A stretch of 64,000 bases of DNA, taken from an uncultured Bacteroides sp. (GTDB taxonomy: Bacteria > Bacteroidota > Bacteroidia > Bacteroidales > Bacteroidaceae). A program made the translations under genes and the position numbers. The stretch covers positions 186,001 through 250,000 of the forward strand of contig CABMPP010000003.1 in assembly GCA_902388495.1 (NCBI GenBank). The letters run 5' to 3'. Positions 44,224 through 53,899 of the stretch are shown here, one piece after another; positions within the stretch are counted from its first letter, which is position 1; every line of letters starts with the position of its first letter. The notes under the pieces were generated by a model. That model searched no databases and was not told the DNA's origin. It saw nothing but the letters and a program-made list of their open reading frames with translations.

Positions 44224-44245
44224 GTCGCTATTTATTAGTGACTTA
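44221..44245 (+). terminator. Hairpin after the propeller/AraC regulator gene
   Basis: Arms taagtcgcta (44221-44230) and tagtgactta (44236-44245) pair with one G-T position around a 5-nt loop and are followed by ttctgctttt. It partly overlaps the second copy of the direct repeat. Confidence 0.55.
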
Positions 44246-44320
44246 TTCTGCTTTTGGTCTAAACTAATGAAATGAGATTTGTTCTGTCGCTAAAAGAAAT
44301 GTTTTATCATTTTTACCTTT

Positions 44321-44328
44321 TATATTTG
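44321..44328 (+). promoter_or_regulatory. -7 promoter element of the second ECF gene
   Basis: TATATTTG, an exact TAnnTTTG match followed by CC, lies 42 nt before the ECF start codon at 44371. Confidence 0.6.
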
Positions 44329-44370
44329 CCATCGTTAAGCAATGTAAAACATTAACCAAGGTCTGAAAAC

Positions 44371-44886
44371 ATGAAAGACATAACGATGACATCCGCCCAA
44401 TTAGTAGCTGACTCTTATGTGAACTATTACCGCTCTGTTTATTACTATATATGTTATAGAATAAACAGCAAAGAGGATGCAGAAGACTTATCCCAGGACG
44501 TATTCCTCCGCTTGATGGATTACAAGCAAATGCTTCATCCGGACACCGTGAAATGTTTTATTTTCACCATTGCCCGTAATCTGGTGACTGATTATTTGCG
44601 TCGCCATTATAAAAAACAGGAAATCACCTCTTACGTATACGATCATTCCGTAACTTATACTACCGAAATGGAAAGTGGAGTTATGGCGAAAGATTTGTCA
44701 ATGTTGGAGCATCGCAGGTTAAGCCTTCTTCCGCCTCAGCGCAGAAAAGTATATATAATGAGTCGTTTTGAGGATAAATCTGTGGCTGATATTTCCGCTG
44801 AACTGCAACTTTCTTCCCGTACAGTCGAAAACCATTTATTTGCCGGACGTAAAGAGATACGTGAGTTTATAAAACAATGTATATAG
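44371..44886 (+). CDS. ECF RNA polymerase sigma-70 factor without adjacent anti-sigma gene
   Basis: The 171-residue protein has region 2 (SKEDAEDLSQDVFLRLMDYK) and region 4 (RRKVYIMSRFEDKSVADISA, then LQLSSRTVENHLFAGRKEI). It lies 36 nt before a SusC gene and presumably drives it. Unlike the ECF factor at 8506, no FecR gene follows, and the SusC protein lacks the STN domain that would talk to one. Control may come instead from the membrane AraC regulator just upstream. Confidence 0.93.
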   Translation: MKDITMTSAQLVADSYVNYYRSVYYYICYRINSKEDAEDLSQDVFLRLMDYKQMLHPDTVKCFIFTIARNLVTDYLRRHYKKQEITSYVYDHSVTYTTEMESGVMAKDLSMLEHRRLSLLPPQRRKVYIMSRFEDKSVADISAELQLSSRTVENHLFAGRKEIREFIKQCI

Positions 44887-44922
44887 TTAGATCAATATAA
44901 TGTTAATTTTAAATTTGTAATT

Positions 44923-47900
44923 ATGGAGAATGATTTATCAAAGTTCCCGCTAAAGAGAATTCTTTTCTCTACGGTGATGGCTTCCGCTCTTCTGGCAGGT
45001 AGCCCGCATACTGTTTTGGCAGATGTGAACGAGGTACGGACAACCATGCAGGTTGGTACGGTGAAAGGACAAATTGTGGATGCCAATGGCGAACCGGTGA
45101 TTGGTGCCAGTGTGCAGGTGAAAGGTGCCGGTACTGGAGTAATTTCGGATATAGATGGTAATTTCGCAGTAGCTGCATCATCTAATGCTACATTGATTAT
45201 CTCTTATGTGGGATATAAAACACAGGAAGTCAAGTTGCAGGGGAAGAATTCCATTAAGGTGGTGTTGCAGGAAGATGCCGAATTGCTGGATGAAGTAGTA
45301 GTTGTAGGTTACGGTACACAGAAAAAAGCAACCCTGTCCGGTTCTGTATCTCAGGTAAGAGGTGACGAAGTGTTGAAAGGGAAAGCCACGACTTCGGTTG
45401 CAGCGGCTTTGCAAGGAACTATTCCCGGACTTACCATTACGCGTACTTCTTCACGACCGGGTAATGAAAATACTTCTATTTCCCTCCGTGGTGGTATGTC
45501 GGTCAATAAGGATGCCAATCCATTGGTCTTGATTGACGGAGTGGAGGCTTATACGTGGGAACTTTCTCAAATGAATCCCAGTGACATCGAGAGTATATCT
45601 GTTTTGAAGGATGCTTCAGCAGCCATTTATGGTAATAAGGCTGGTGCCGGTGTAATATTGGTAACAACCAAACGTGCTAAGGAAGGTAAAGTAACTGTGA
45701 CATACAACGGCAATGTACATGCCAATATTCCAGGAAAACGCTTTCCAGTAGCCGATGGTACTACTTGGGCAAACATGTTTATTCATGCTACTGAGAATGA
45801 CGCACTGGCTCGTGAAGATAAAACTCCCCAATGGTGGATGTGGTCGGAAAAAGCTTGGAGGACTGTAGCTAAGGGTGATATTTATGAAGGCGTTGAAGGT
45901 GGGATGTGGAGACATCTTGATCCTTCGGTAGATGTGTTTGATGCGATTTACGGAACTACCTGGGGGCAGAACCACAATGTAACAATAAGTGGTGGTAATG
46001 ATAAGCTGAAGGCTGTTACTTCATTGGGTTATTCCAAAGACCGTTCTTTGGAGAAGGTTGTGTTTGACGGACAGAAAAAATACAACCTCCGTTCCAACAT
46101 CGATTACCAGCTTGGCAAGTACATAAAGACCGAATTCAATTTATCTTATGATAAACGGATAGTTAGTACTCCCACACAAGGTATCGGACAAGGTGTGCAG
46201 GACTTTTATCTTTTTCCGTTGTACAATGAGTTCGGACAATTTTACGATACTTTCTCCGGTGAACGTAATGTCCTTTCTCAACTGACGGAGGGAGGGCGTA
46301 CTAATGATACAGAAGAAGTCCTCCGTTTGGGTGGCAAACTCACAATCGATTTGAGTAAACTCACAAAGGGACTTTCTTTCAGTACGAATGCCAACTTTCG
46401 TATCCGTAAGCATTTGAAAATAGAACGCCAGACAAGAGTTACGAACTATGACTGGGCGGGTGAGAAAGAGAGTGAGACAGGACTACCGGTAAGTGGCGCT
46501 ACATCAGGTTCTATTTTTAAGCAAACTGCCGATAAGGACTGCTGGGTAAAGAATACCTATGAAGATACCTTCTATCAGACTTATGGTGGCTTTCTTAATT
46601 ACAGCCGCTTGTTCGGAGATCATAATGTAGCAGCGATGTTCGGTATGACGGCTGAAAAGACTGAATATAAGAAATTGTATAGTTTCCGTAAAAATATGCC
46701 GAACGATGAGCTGGATGATATCAACACCGGTGATGTGGCTACTTCAGAGGCTACAGGAGGTAGCAATCATAATGGTACGGTTTCCTATATCGGACGTCTG
46801 AACTATGACTACAAAGGCATTTATCTGTTGGAAGGTCTTTTCCGTCGTGACGGTTCTTCCAAGTTTTATAAGGATAATCGTTGGGCAAACTTCCTTGGTG
46901 TATCCGGTGGCATCCGCCTTTCCGAATATGCTTTTCTGAAAGATAAGGGTATTTTTGACAATTTGAAGATCCGTGCTTCTTATGGTGAAGCCGGTTCGCA
47001 GACCGGTATCGGAGACTATGATTATATTTCTACCATAAAACAAGGGAATACAATCCTGGGATATAATGGTCAGAAAGTGAGTACGGCATGGGTTGACGGA
47101 ATGTCTTCAAAGAATCGTACTTGGGAACGCGTCAGTACTCTGAACTTTGGTTTAGACTTTGCTGTGTTGGATAACCGTTTGTCCGGTACATTTGAGTACT
47201 ATGTACGAAAAAACAATGATATGTTGATCTCGGTTACATATCCTGCAACACTTGGCGCATCTGCTCCAAAGACGAACGATGGTGGTTTCCGTGCTAATGG
47301 TTGGGAATTGAACTTGCAGTGGCAGGACAGAATAGGTAAAGATTTCCAATATAATGTAGGCTTTTCCTTGGCTGATGCCAGAACTAAAGTAACCAATTAT
47401 AATGGTGCGGCTGTGCATGGCGTTGGGGTCAACAATAAGGTTGGAGGTAGCGCATGGCAGGAAGGAAAGCCGCTGAACGCTATCTATGTATATAAAACGA
47501 ATGGATATTTGCAGAATGATGCCGAAGTAAAGGCTTATTATAAAGAGATTACTCAAAAAGAAGGAGGTATTCATCCGGTAGAAGGCTCTGAAAACCAACT
47601 GATACCAGGATGTGTACGTCGTGTTGACGTCAACCAGGATGGTAGAATCACTACAGATGACCTTGTGTATTATGGTGATGCCAATCCTCATTATGAATTT
47701 GGTATTAATTTGGGAGCCAAATATAAAGGCTTTGACTTCTCTATGTTCTTGCAGGGAGTAGGCCAGATGTATGTATTGCGCGAAGGTTGGTTGGGAAGTC
47801 CATTCAATGCTATTTATACGAATCAGAATGTAACTTTCTGGGGAAATACATGGACACCGGAAAACACAAATGCACGTTATCCTATTATGTGCGGATGGAA

Positions 47901-48186
47901 AGGTGGAGCCAGAAATACCTGGAATTACAAAGACTATAACGATATTAACGTTGTAAATAGTTGGTATGTACGTGCCAAGAATATTTGCCTGGGTTATACT
48001 CTTCCCAAGTCTTTGCTTTCAAAAGTTGGTGTAGAAAATCTTCGTGTGTATGTTTCAGCCGACAACGTGTTTGAATTCTCTAATGTAAAAGATGGGTTTG
48101 ACCCTGAAAGCAAGGCTGCTACCAATTCCGGTAATATGGATGTATTTGCACGTACACTCTCATTTGGTATTGACTTGACATTCTAA
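44923..48186 (+). CDS. SusC/RagA-family TonB-dependent outer membrane receptor
   Basis: The 1087-residue protein has an export signal (KRILFSTVMASALLAGSPHT), a carboxypeptidase-like domain at about 44-120 (VKGQIVDANGEPVIGASVQV), a TonB-box-like DEVVVVGYG, a plug (SVAAALQGTIPGLTITRTSS) and a barrel ending in SFGIDLTF. No STN domain is present. It imports glycan fragments bound by the SusD protein encoded 24 nt downstream. The glycan is unknown. Confidence 0.95.
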   Translation: MENDLSKFPLKRILFSTVMASALLAGSPHTVLADVNEVRTTMQVGTVKGQIVDANGEPVIGASVQVKGAGTGVISDIDGNFAVAASSNATLIISYVGYKTQEVKLQGKNSIKVVLQEDAELLDEVVVVGYGTQKKATLSGSVSQVRGDEVLKGKATTSVAAALQGTIPGLTITRTSSRPGNENTSISLRGGMSVNKDANPLVLIDGVEAYTWELSQMNPSDIESISVLKDASAAIYGNKAGAGVILVTTKRAKEGKVTVTYNGNVHANIPGKRFPVADGTTWANMFIHATENDALAREDKTPQWWMWSEKAWRTVAKGDIYEGVEGGMWRHLDPSVDVFDAIYGTTWGQNHNVTISGGNDKLKAVTSLGYSKDRSLEKVVFDGQKKYNLRSNIDYQLGKYIKTEFNLSYDKRIVSTPTQGIGQGVQDFYLFPLYNEFGQFYDTFSGERNVLSQLTEGGRTNDTEEVLRLGGKLTIDLSKLTKGLSFSTNANFRIRKHLKIERQTRVTNYDWAGEKESETGLPVSGATSGSIFKQTADKDCWVKNTYEDTFYQTYGGFLNYSRLFGDHNVAAMFGMTAEKTEYKKLYSFRKNMPNDELDDINTGDVATSEATGGSNHNGTVSYIGRLNYDYKGIYLLEGLFRRDGSSKFYKDNRWANFLGVSGGIRLSEYAFLKDKGIFDNLKIRASYGEAGSQTGIGDYDYISTIKQGNTILGYNGQKVSTAWVDGMSSKNRTWERVSTLNFGLDFAVLDNRLSGTFEYYVRKNNDMLISVTYPATLGASAPKTNDGGFRANGWELNLQWQDRIGKDFQYNVGFSLADARTKVTNYNGAAVHGVGVNNKVGGSAWQEGKPLNAIYVYKTNGYLQNDAEVKAYYKEITQKEGGIHPVEGSENQLIPGCVRRVDVNQDGRITTDDLVYYGDANPHYEFGINLGAKYKGFDFSMFLQGVGQMYVLREGWLGSPFNAIYTNQNVTFWGNTWTPENTNARYPIMCGWKGGARNTWNYKDYNDINVVNSWYVRAKNICLGYTLPKSLLSKVGVENLRVYVSADNVFEFSNVKDGFDPESKAATNSGNMDVFARTLSFGIDLTF

Positions 48187-48210
48187 CTAATTATCAAAAA
48201 AAGAACAATT

Positions 48211-50178
48211 ATGAAAAAGAATAATATATTTGTGGCATTGTTGGCAGGTGCATTGCTGACAACTGGTTGTAGTGATTTCCTGGACTTGGAACCGCTCGAC
48301 CAACAGACCGAGGCTATCTTCTTCAACAAGAAAAGCGATTTTGTAGAAGCTGCCATGAAGTTGCATGAAGATATTTTTGCGTGGGAAGTGGCTGATGCCA
48401 ATAAAGGTGTGATAGAAGGGCTTGGATTTGACGGCGGGACAGATACCGGTGGAGGAAGTACCGGGCTGGGCACTACTCCAACTGCTGATAATTACTATAC
48501 TACCGTATATAAGTGGTTGCGTCGTTGCAATGATTTGATTGCGAAAGGCGAACAGTATACCGATCAGAATGAAATTGCAGGTTCGATAGGACAAGCCTAC
48601 TTCTTTCGTGCATGGCATCATTTCTTCCTTGTACAAAGATATGGTGGTGTAATAATAGCGACGAAGTCTCCCGATACCAATGACGCCAATATTGTATGGG
48701 GAAAACGTGCTTCCCGTTATGAAGTGATAAAACAAGTTATTGATGATTTGGATGTTGCGATTGCAAAACTCTCAAATACTACCGTGTCAAGCACTGGTAA
48801 TGATGGCCAGGTAACTTTAGAGGCGGCCAAGGCTTTTAAAGCACGCGTATGTCTTTATGCCGGTACATGGGACAAGTATGTAGGCGAAAAGACAGATGGC
48901 GATGGCACACAGACCGGAGCAGGAACGCATAAACCGGAGGGGTATCCTTCTATAGAAGGTTTTCTCACTATGGCAAGGGACTTGTCGCAAGTTGTTATGG
49001 AAAATCCGGCATTTGAGTTATGGAAAGGAGTTGAAGAAGTGAAAGGTACCGGTAACGATGATATGTATGCACATTGCAGTTATTATTATCTCTTTAACTT
49101 GGAAGCTTCGGACTCCAATCCGTCCGGTCTGGACAAAAGCTCTAACAAAGAGTCCATATTCCGTTCGGTTTACGATGCAACGAACCGTCCTTCCAAAATG
49201 TTTTTCACTCATAGTTGGTATGCCGGAATGACGCGTAAGTTGGCTGATATGTATCTCTGTACGGATGGTTTACCGGTTCATCTTTCTCCATTATTTCAGG
49301 GATATACTGATTTTATGTCAGAGATGAAGAATCGCGATTGGCGCTTCCGCTCGGTGCAGAATGCGGCCAAGGTGGATTGGGAAGATAACTTCTCCTGGAA
49401 TTGGGGATATGGTATGTACAATTCCGGTGCAGATTATAGCAAGGATATTACGACATTGGCTCAGGGCACTTATATGAATGTTCCTAATTATCGTTCACTG
49501 ACCGGAGGTAGTATCGGTAGCCGCAAGTATCGCACGGAATTGGCAAGTGTCAAAGCTAACGGAGCAGAAGCTCCTGATTGCATGCATATCCGTTTAGCTG
49601 AAATGTACCTGACTTATGCTGAGGCTGTTTGTGAATTAGGAGGTGGTGATATATCAGATACCGACTTGGACAAGTCTATTAATAAAGTCCGTGAACGTGC
49701 GGGAGTAGCACCTCTTAATGCTGCTCTGCTTGCCGAGGCTAACCGTATTGCTGACGAGAAAGGCTACGGGCATCTTACAATGTTGGGCGAGATACGTCGT
49801 GAACGCGCTTGTGAATTTTATGCTGAGAGATTGCGTTTCAATGATCTTTGCCGGTGGGGAATAGCAGAAGAAGCCCTTGGTGGTCTGCCCACGTGCGGAG
49901 TCTATCTCTCTTATAAAGGTAAGGACTCTTACGTCAAGACTTTGATCAGCCCTATTGATAACGAACCGGTGTATAACCCCGAAGCATTTCCTGATGCAGT
50001 AATTTTGCAAGAACGTGTGTCATTCCCCGAATATGCCGGACTTACTCCGATGGAGCCGGGATGTGTAATTGGTACTACGGTTGTAGACCGTCAGTTCAAA
50101 CAGAAAGATTACTTGCAGCCTATACCTACGGATGAAATACGTCTTAATGGTGATTTGTTACAGAATCCGGGTTGGTAA
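48211..50178 (+). CDS. SusD/RagB-family outer membrane lipoprotein
   Basis: The 655-residue protein has a lipobox (LLAGALLTTGCSDFLDLEPL), TPR-like helices (AGSIGQAYFFRAWHHFFLVQ; CMHIRLAEMYLTYAEAVCEL) and the usual C-terminal LQPIPTDEIRLN...QNPGW. It binds glycan at the cell surface as partner of the SusC receptor just upstream. At 655 residues it is longer than the 592-aa SusD of the first PUL. Confidence 0.95.
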   Translation: MKKNNIFVALLAGALLTTGCSDFLDLEPLDQQTEAIFFNKKSDFVEAAMKLHEDIFAWEVADANKGVIEGLGFDGGTDTGGGSTGLGTTPTADNYYTTVYKWLRRCNDLIAKGEQYTDQNEIAGSIGQAYFFRAWHHFFLVQRYGGVIIATKSPDTNDANIVWGKRASRYEVIKQVIDDLDVAIAKLSNTTVSSTGNDGQVTLEAAKAFKARVCLYAGTWDKYVGEKTDGDGTQTGAGTHKPEGYPSIEGFLTMARDLSQVVMENPAFELWKGVEEVKGTGNDDMYAHCSYYYLFNLEASDSNPSGLDKSSNKESIFRSVYDATNRPSKMFFTHSWYAGMTRKLADMYLCTDGLPVHLSPLFQGYTDFMSEMKNRDWRFRSVQNAAKVDWEDNFSWNWGYGMYNSGADYSKDITTLAQGTYMNVPNYRSLTGGSIGSRKYRTELASVKANGAEAPDCMHIRLAEMYLTYAEAVCELGGGDISDTDLDKSINKVRERAGVAPLNAALLAEANRIADEKGYGHLTMLGEIRRERACEFYAERLRFNDLCRWGIAEEALGGLPTCGVYLSYKGKDSYVKTLISPIDNEPVYNPEAFPDAVILQERVSFPEYAGLTPMEPGCVIGTTVVDRQFKQKDYLQPIPTDEIRLNGDLLQNPGW

Positions 50179-50222
50179 TGTAAATAAAGAAGCCTAAGTT
50201 TTCAATAGGTGTTTTCGTATAT

Positions 50223-50259
50223 ACCTGCAAGATAGCTTGAAACAAACTTTCTTGCAGGT
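50223..50259 (+). terminator. Terminator after the second SusD gene
   Basis: Ten-bp arms acctgcaaga (50223-50232) and tcttgcaggt (50250-50259) are followed by tttatttatatta, a usable T-rich tail, 45 nt past the SusD stop. The GH43 gene behind it may therefore depend on read-through or its own promoter. Confidence 0.75.
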
Positions 50260-50349
50260 TTTATTTATATTATTTTTGGACCGATGACTGAGTGTTCTTT
50301 ATATGATAGACTTATAAGAACAGAATTCAAGAAGTTGTATACTTAGAAT

Positions 50350-52782
50350 ATGAATATTATGAAAAAGTTTTCATTACTGTTTTTACTGGTTTGGATGATG
50401 TTGCATGTAGATGCGCAAGAATATCCGAAAGTAATTTTGCCGGGCGACTATCCCGACCCCTCTATTGTGAGGGATGGCAAGGATTATTATATGACTCACT
50501 CACCATTCTATTATGCGCCGGGTTTCCTCATCTGGCATTCGCAGGACTTGGTGAATTGGGAACCGGTGTGCCGGGCTTTGGCCGAATGGGATGGCTCGGC
50601 TATGGCTCCTGATTTGGTAAAGTATAAAAATCGCTTTTATATATACTACCCCTCTGCCGGAACCAACTGGGTGATTTGGTCTGATAATATTGGCGGACCA
50701 TGGAGCGAACCGATTGACTTGAAGGTGGGTGGTATTGATCCCGGACATCTTGCCGGCAAGGATGGCAGACGTTATCTTTATCTGTCTGACGGGCATGTCG
50801 TGCCTTTATCTGATGATGGATTGTCCACCGTAGGAGAAGTGAAGAAAGTATATGACGGTTGGGAGTATCCGCTTGAGTGGGAAACGGAATGTATGTGCTT
50901 GGAATCTCCCAAGTTGAATTATAAAGACGGTTATTACTATATGACTTCCGCTGAAGGAGGGACAGCGGGACCTGCTACAAGCCACATGGTAGTTGCTGCC
51001 CGTTCCAAAAGTCCGCTCGGACCGTGGGAGAATTCTCCTTACAACCCGGTGGTACATACATATAGTGCACAAGATAGCTGGTGGTCGAAAGGGCACGGTA
51101 CGCTGATAGATGATATAAATGGCAATTGGTGGATTGTATATCACGCTTATGCCAAAGGCTACCATACCTTGGGGCGTCAAACGCTGATTGAGCCGATTGA
51201 ATGGACGGCAGATGGGTGGTATCGCACCAAATCTACCGCTACCCCAATAAAACCTGAGAAACAAATCGCACACGGATTGAAGCTGTCTGATGGTTTTAAC
51301 GGACCAGAATTAGGCCTTCAATGGACTTTCTGGAAAGAATATACCCCTGACGCTTTGGCTTTCGATAAAGGAACTCTCCGGGTGAAAGCTAAGGGAGATA
51401 CTCCTGCCAACGGGCGTCTGCTCCTGACAACTGCCGAAGATAAGAACTACGAAGCACAAGTGGAAGTAAATGTAAGCAAAGGAAATACAGCGGGGCTTAT
51501 CTTGTTTTATAACGAAAAGGCTTATGCAGGAATCGTTTCTGATGGCAGTAAATTTATTGTGTATCAGAATGCGGATAAGAAAGCAGAGCTACCCAATGAA
51601 CTGGGCAGAAGTTTTATTGCCAAAATTCATAACCAAGGCAATAGTCTTCGGATAATGGTGAGCAAGGATAATAAAGAATGGATTACTCTTGCAGAGAATG
51701 TAGATGTTTCACAGTTGCATCATAATAATTATAAAGGCTTTTATGCTCTGCGTATAGGACTGCTCTCAACGGGAAAAGGTAATGCCGGATTTAAGCGGTT
51801 CCGTTACAAGAATGCCGTTCCGCAGGAAAAAGACATGAGTGCTTATCTGATGGTGTTTCATAAAGATGAGACGCATGGACTTTATATGGCTATCAGCCGG
51901 GATGGGTATACGTTTACGGCATTGAATAATGCGGAGCCGATGATTGCCGGAGATACGATTGCCTATCAGAGAGGAATTCGTGATCCACATATTTACCGTG
52001 GTCCGGATGGCGCTTTTTATCTGGCGATGACAGATCTGCATGTGTTTGCAAAGCGGGATGGCTATCGGGAAACCGAATGGGAACGCGACGGCAAGGAATA
52101 CGGATGGGGGAATAATAGGGGACTGGTCTTAATGAAGTCCTGGGATTTGATTAACTGGAAACGCGCGAATATCCGTTTCGACAAATTGACGGCAGGATTG
52201 AGTGAAATAGGTTGTGCTTGGGCTCCTGAAGTAATATATGATAAGAGAAAAGGGAAACTGATGATTTATTACACGATGCGTTTCAGAAATGAAGCGAACA
52301 AGCTGTATTATGTGTATGTGAACGATGATTTTGATACTATCGAGAGTCTGCCACAAATATTATTCGAATATCCGGACGAGAATATTTCGGCTATTGATGG
52401 AGACATCACGGAAGTGGGAGATAAATATCACTTGTTTTACGTTGCTCATGATGGACCTGCAGGAATCAAACAGGCAGTTTCAAATCGTGCGAATGAAGAT
52501 TATGAATACGATCCGCGATGGTATGACTTTGAGCCGAAGGCTTGTGAGGCTCCCACAGTTTGGAAACGGATCGGTGAAGATAAATGGGTATTGATGTATG
52601 ATGTGTACAGCCTGACTCCTCCGAATTTTGCATTCCTTGAAACAACAGATTTCGTCACTTTCAAGGATCTGGGACGTTTCAATGAAGGAGTGATGAAAAC
52701 TACCAATTTCACAGCTCCAAAACATGGTGCAGTGATACACCTGACTGCTGAAGAGGCGGAAAGACTGGAAAATTGTTTATAA
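50350..52782 (+). CDS. Two-module GH43 glycoside hydrolase
   Basis: The 810-residue exported protein has a first GH43 five-blade propeller at about 28-300, with catalytic base D36 (GDYPDPSIVRDG), GIDPGHLAG as modulator region and ECMCLESPKL as acid region. A concanavalin-like beta-sandwich follows (about 310-490, LRVKAKGDTPANGRLLLTTA). A second GH43-like propeller runs at about 495-805 (GIRDPHIYRGPDG, CAWAPEVIYD, AIDGDITEVGDKYH). Both propellers keep the three acidic positions, so both may be active. GH43 enzymes act on arabinan, xylan or galactan side chains. It is the last gene of the second PUL. Confidence 0.88.
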   Translation: MNIMKKFSLLFLLVWMMLHVDAQEYPKVILPGDYPDPSIVRDGKDYYMTHSPFYYAPGFLIWHSQDLVNWEPVCRALAEWDGSAMAPDLVKYKNRFYIYYPSAGTNWVIWSDNIGGPWSEPIDLKVGGIDPGHLAGKDGRRYLYLSDGHVVPLSDDGLSTVGEVKKVYDGWEYPLEWETECMCLESPKLNYKDGYYYMTSAEGGTAGPATSHMVVAARSKSPLGPWENSPYNPVVHTYSAQDSWWSKGHGTLIDDINGNWWIVYHAYAKGYHTLGRQTLIEPIEWTADGWYRTKSTATPIKPEKQIAHGLKLSDGFNGPELGLQWTFWKEYTPDALAFDKGTLRVKAKGDTPANGRLLLTTAEDKNYEAQVEVNVSKGNTAGLILFYNEKAYAGIVSDGSKFIVYQNADKKAELPNELGRSFIAKIHNQGNSLRIMVSKDNKEWITLAENVDVSQLHHNNYKGFYALRIGLLSTGKGNAGFKRFRYKNAVPQEKDMSAYLMVFHKDETHGLYMAISRDGYTFTALNNAEPMIAGDTIAYQRGIRDPHIYRGPDGAFYLAMTDLHVFAKRDGYRETEWERDGKEYGWGNNRGLVLMKSWDLINWKRANIRFDKLTAGLSEIGCAWAPEVIYDKRKGKLMIYYTMRFRNEANKLYYVYVNDDFDTIESLPQILFEYPDENISAIDGDITEVGDKYHLFYVAHDGPAGIKQAVSNRANEDYEYDPRWYDFEPKACEAPTVWKRIGEDKWVLMYDVYSLTPPNFAFLETTDFVTFKDLGRFNEGVMKTTNFTAPKHGAVIHLTAEEAERLENCL

Positions 52783-52875
52783 GGAGATAACCCGCTTCCT
52801 TGCCGGATGCCATTTACGTTCCTTGCTGCTTGCTGTAGAGTGAGAAGTTCATTAAGTGCATATCCGCATTCCCCG

Positions 52876-52980
52876 TTATCCATATTCATCCGTTTTAGTG
52901 ATTGGCACAGCACCGACTTCGGTACCGAACAGACTTAATATCTGGTTCACCTTGTCCAGCCGAAGAGACTGCTTGCCCTG
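52876..52980 (-). pseudogene. Remnant of HipB-like XRE-family antitoxin gene
   Basis: Between an upstream in-frame stop and TAA at 52878-52876 the minus strand encodes QGKQSLRLDKVNQILSLFGT followed by EVGAVPITKTDEYG. This matches the C-terminal end of HipB-type antitoxins, which commonly read NGKQS...LDKV...FG.EVGAVP. The N-terminal helix-turn-helix half is missing and no HipA gene is seen downstream. Confidence 0.6.
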
Positions 52981-53185
52981 CTAAATGTGATATTACACCT
53001 TTTCGGGTATAAATAGGCTGAAATTCTCATTTCTTATACCCGTTTGGGTGTATTCTTCACTGCAGAAAGTGTAACTTGAACTCAGCGCCAAATAAAAGTT
53101 GATGCGCATTTTACCCTCATACCCTCATAAAAACTCTGTGTCCCTTTATTCATCGGCGTTTAAGCTATGGTAGTAACCCTGGTAG

Positions 53186-53219
53186 CAACTATGAGAGTAA
53201 GCGTTTGCTCTCATAGTTG
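53186..53219 (+). terminator. Strong hairpin near the end of the HU-like gene
   Basis: Perfect 12-bp arms caactatgagag (53186-53197) and ctctcatagttg (53208-53219) have a 10-nt loop. On the plus strand ttttctgctttatttt follows. It lies 24 nt beyond the stop of the minus-strand HU-like gene, so it may act on transcripts from either side. Confidence 0.75.
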
Positions 53220-53242
53220 TTTTCTGCTTTATTTTAGATAAC

Positions 53243-53866
53243 TCATTGCTTATTAATGTAATATCCGTTCTTTGGTACATAAATCGGTTGCATCAATCCA
53301 CCTACATTTTCCAGCTTTTCTTCACTGCGCAAGCGGCGAAGATGACGCATGGCGGTACTTCTCACCATTCCGCACAAGTTTTGGAAGTCTGTTCTTCTCA
53401 GGAATTGGTGGGTTTTGAAGTAGTTAGTCAGTCGCCGGTCAATCTCTTCATTGGTTAAGCGCTTGAATTCCAAGCTTCCTTTCAGACATTGCACTTTCAG
53501 GGGACCGAATTCGTTCTTCAAGGTCTGGTCTGCACGAAACTTGATGGCTTTCAGTTTTACTTTCGTCAGTTTCCGCTTGGTGTCGGCGGTTACGGGTTCG
53601 GTGCAGGTCAGGCAAGGGTAGAAGTAGCCGATGCCGTCCAAGTGAACCTGCCTGCCTTCGGAAAGTTCTTCGCCCATGATATGTGAGAGGGCGTCGAGTA
53701 CGGCGCTGACGTCGGTTTCTGTCAGTGAGCAGCGTTCCTGGATGCGGCGGCGCAACACGTCGGTACCCGTCGAGCCGTTCAGTTTGATGCGTGGGTGCAG
53801 GGTTTTCTCTTTTTCTTGTTTATCGGAGGGTTTCGGGTCCTCGTACCAGTCAAATAGTATTGCCAT
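53243..53866 (-). CDS. HU-like DNA-binding protein with C-terminal winged-helix-like domain
   Basis: From ATG 53866 (MAILFDWYEDPKPSDKQEKE) the product has 207 residues. The HU-like domain covers about 25-120 (TDVSAVLDALSHIMGEELSE with GRQVHLDGIGYFYPCLTCTE). A C-terminal extension (about 140-205) contains RTDFQNLCGMVRSTAMRHLR and GGLMQPIYVPKNGYYINK, which looks like an extra winged-helix DNA-binding unit. The gene is divergent from the VirE-like gene, a common pairing in Bacteroides. The shared gap is a nine-unit 22-bp-periodic array with a promoter for this gene at its far end. Confidence 0.88.
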   Translation of the reverse strand: MAILFDWYEDPKPSDKQEKEKTLHPRIKLNGSTGTDVLRRRIQERCSLTETDVSAVLDALSHIMGEELSEGRQVHLDGIGYFYPCLTCTEPVTADTKRKLTKVKLKAIKFRADQTLKNEFGPLKVQCLKGSLEFKRLTNEEIDRRLTNYFKTHQFLRRTDFQNLCGMVRSTAMRHLRRLRSEEKLENVGGLMQPIYVPKNGYYINKQ

Positions 53867-53899
53867 AGTTTTGGGTTTTAAAAGTATATGCATTGTTTG

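Larger units (their letters stand above)
52783..53242. other. Gene-free region with HipB remnant, inverted repeats and terminator
   Basis: This 460-nt stretch has no intact gene. It holds the C-terminal scrap of an XRE/HipB-type gene (52876-52980), a 19-nt imperfect inverted repeat (52994-53012 with 53034-53052) that looks like its old operator, and a hairpin at 53186-53219. It seems to be a decayed toxin-antitoxin locus between the second PUL and the HU/VirE pair. Confidence 0.6.

Noticed and set aside
52783..52875. Possible HipA toxin remnant next to the HipB scrap
   Set aside because: All three minus-strand frames were read and none shows HipA-like motifs.
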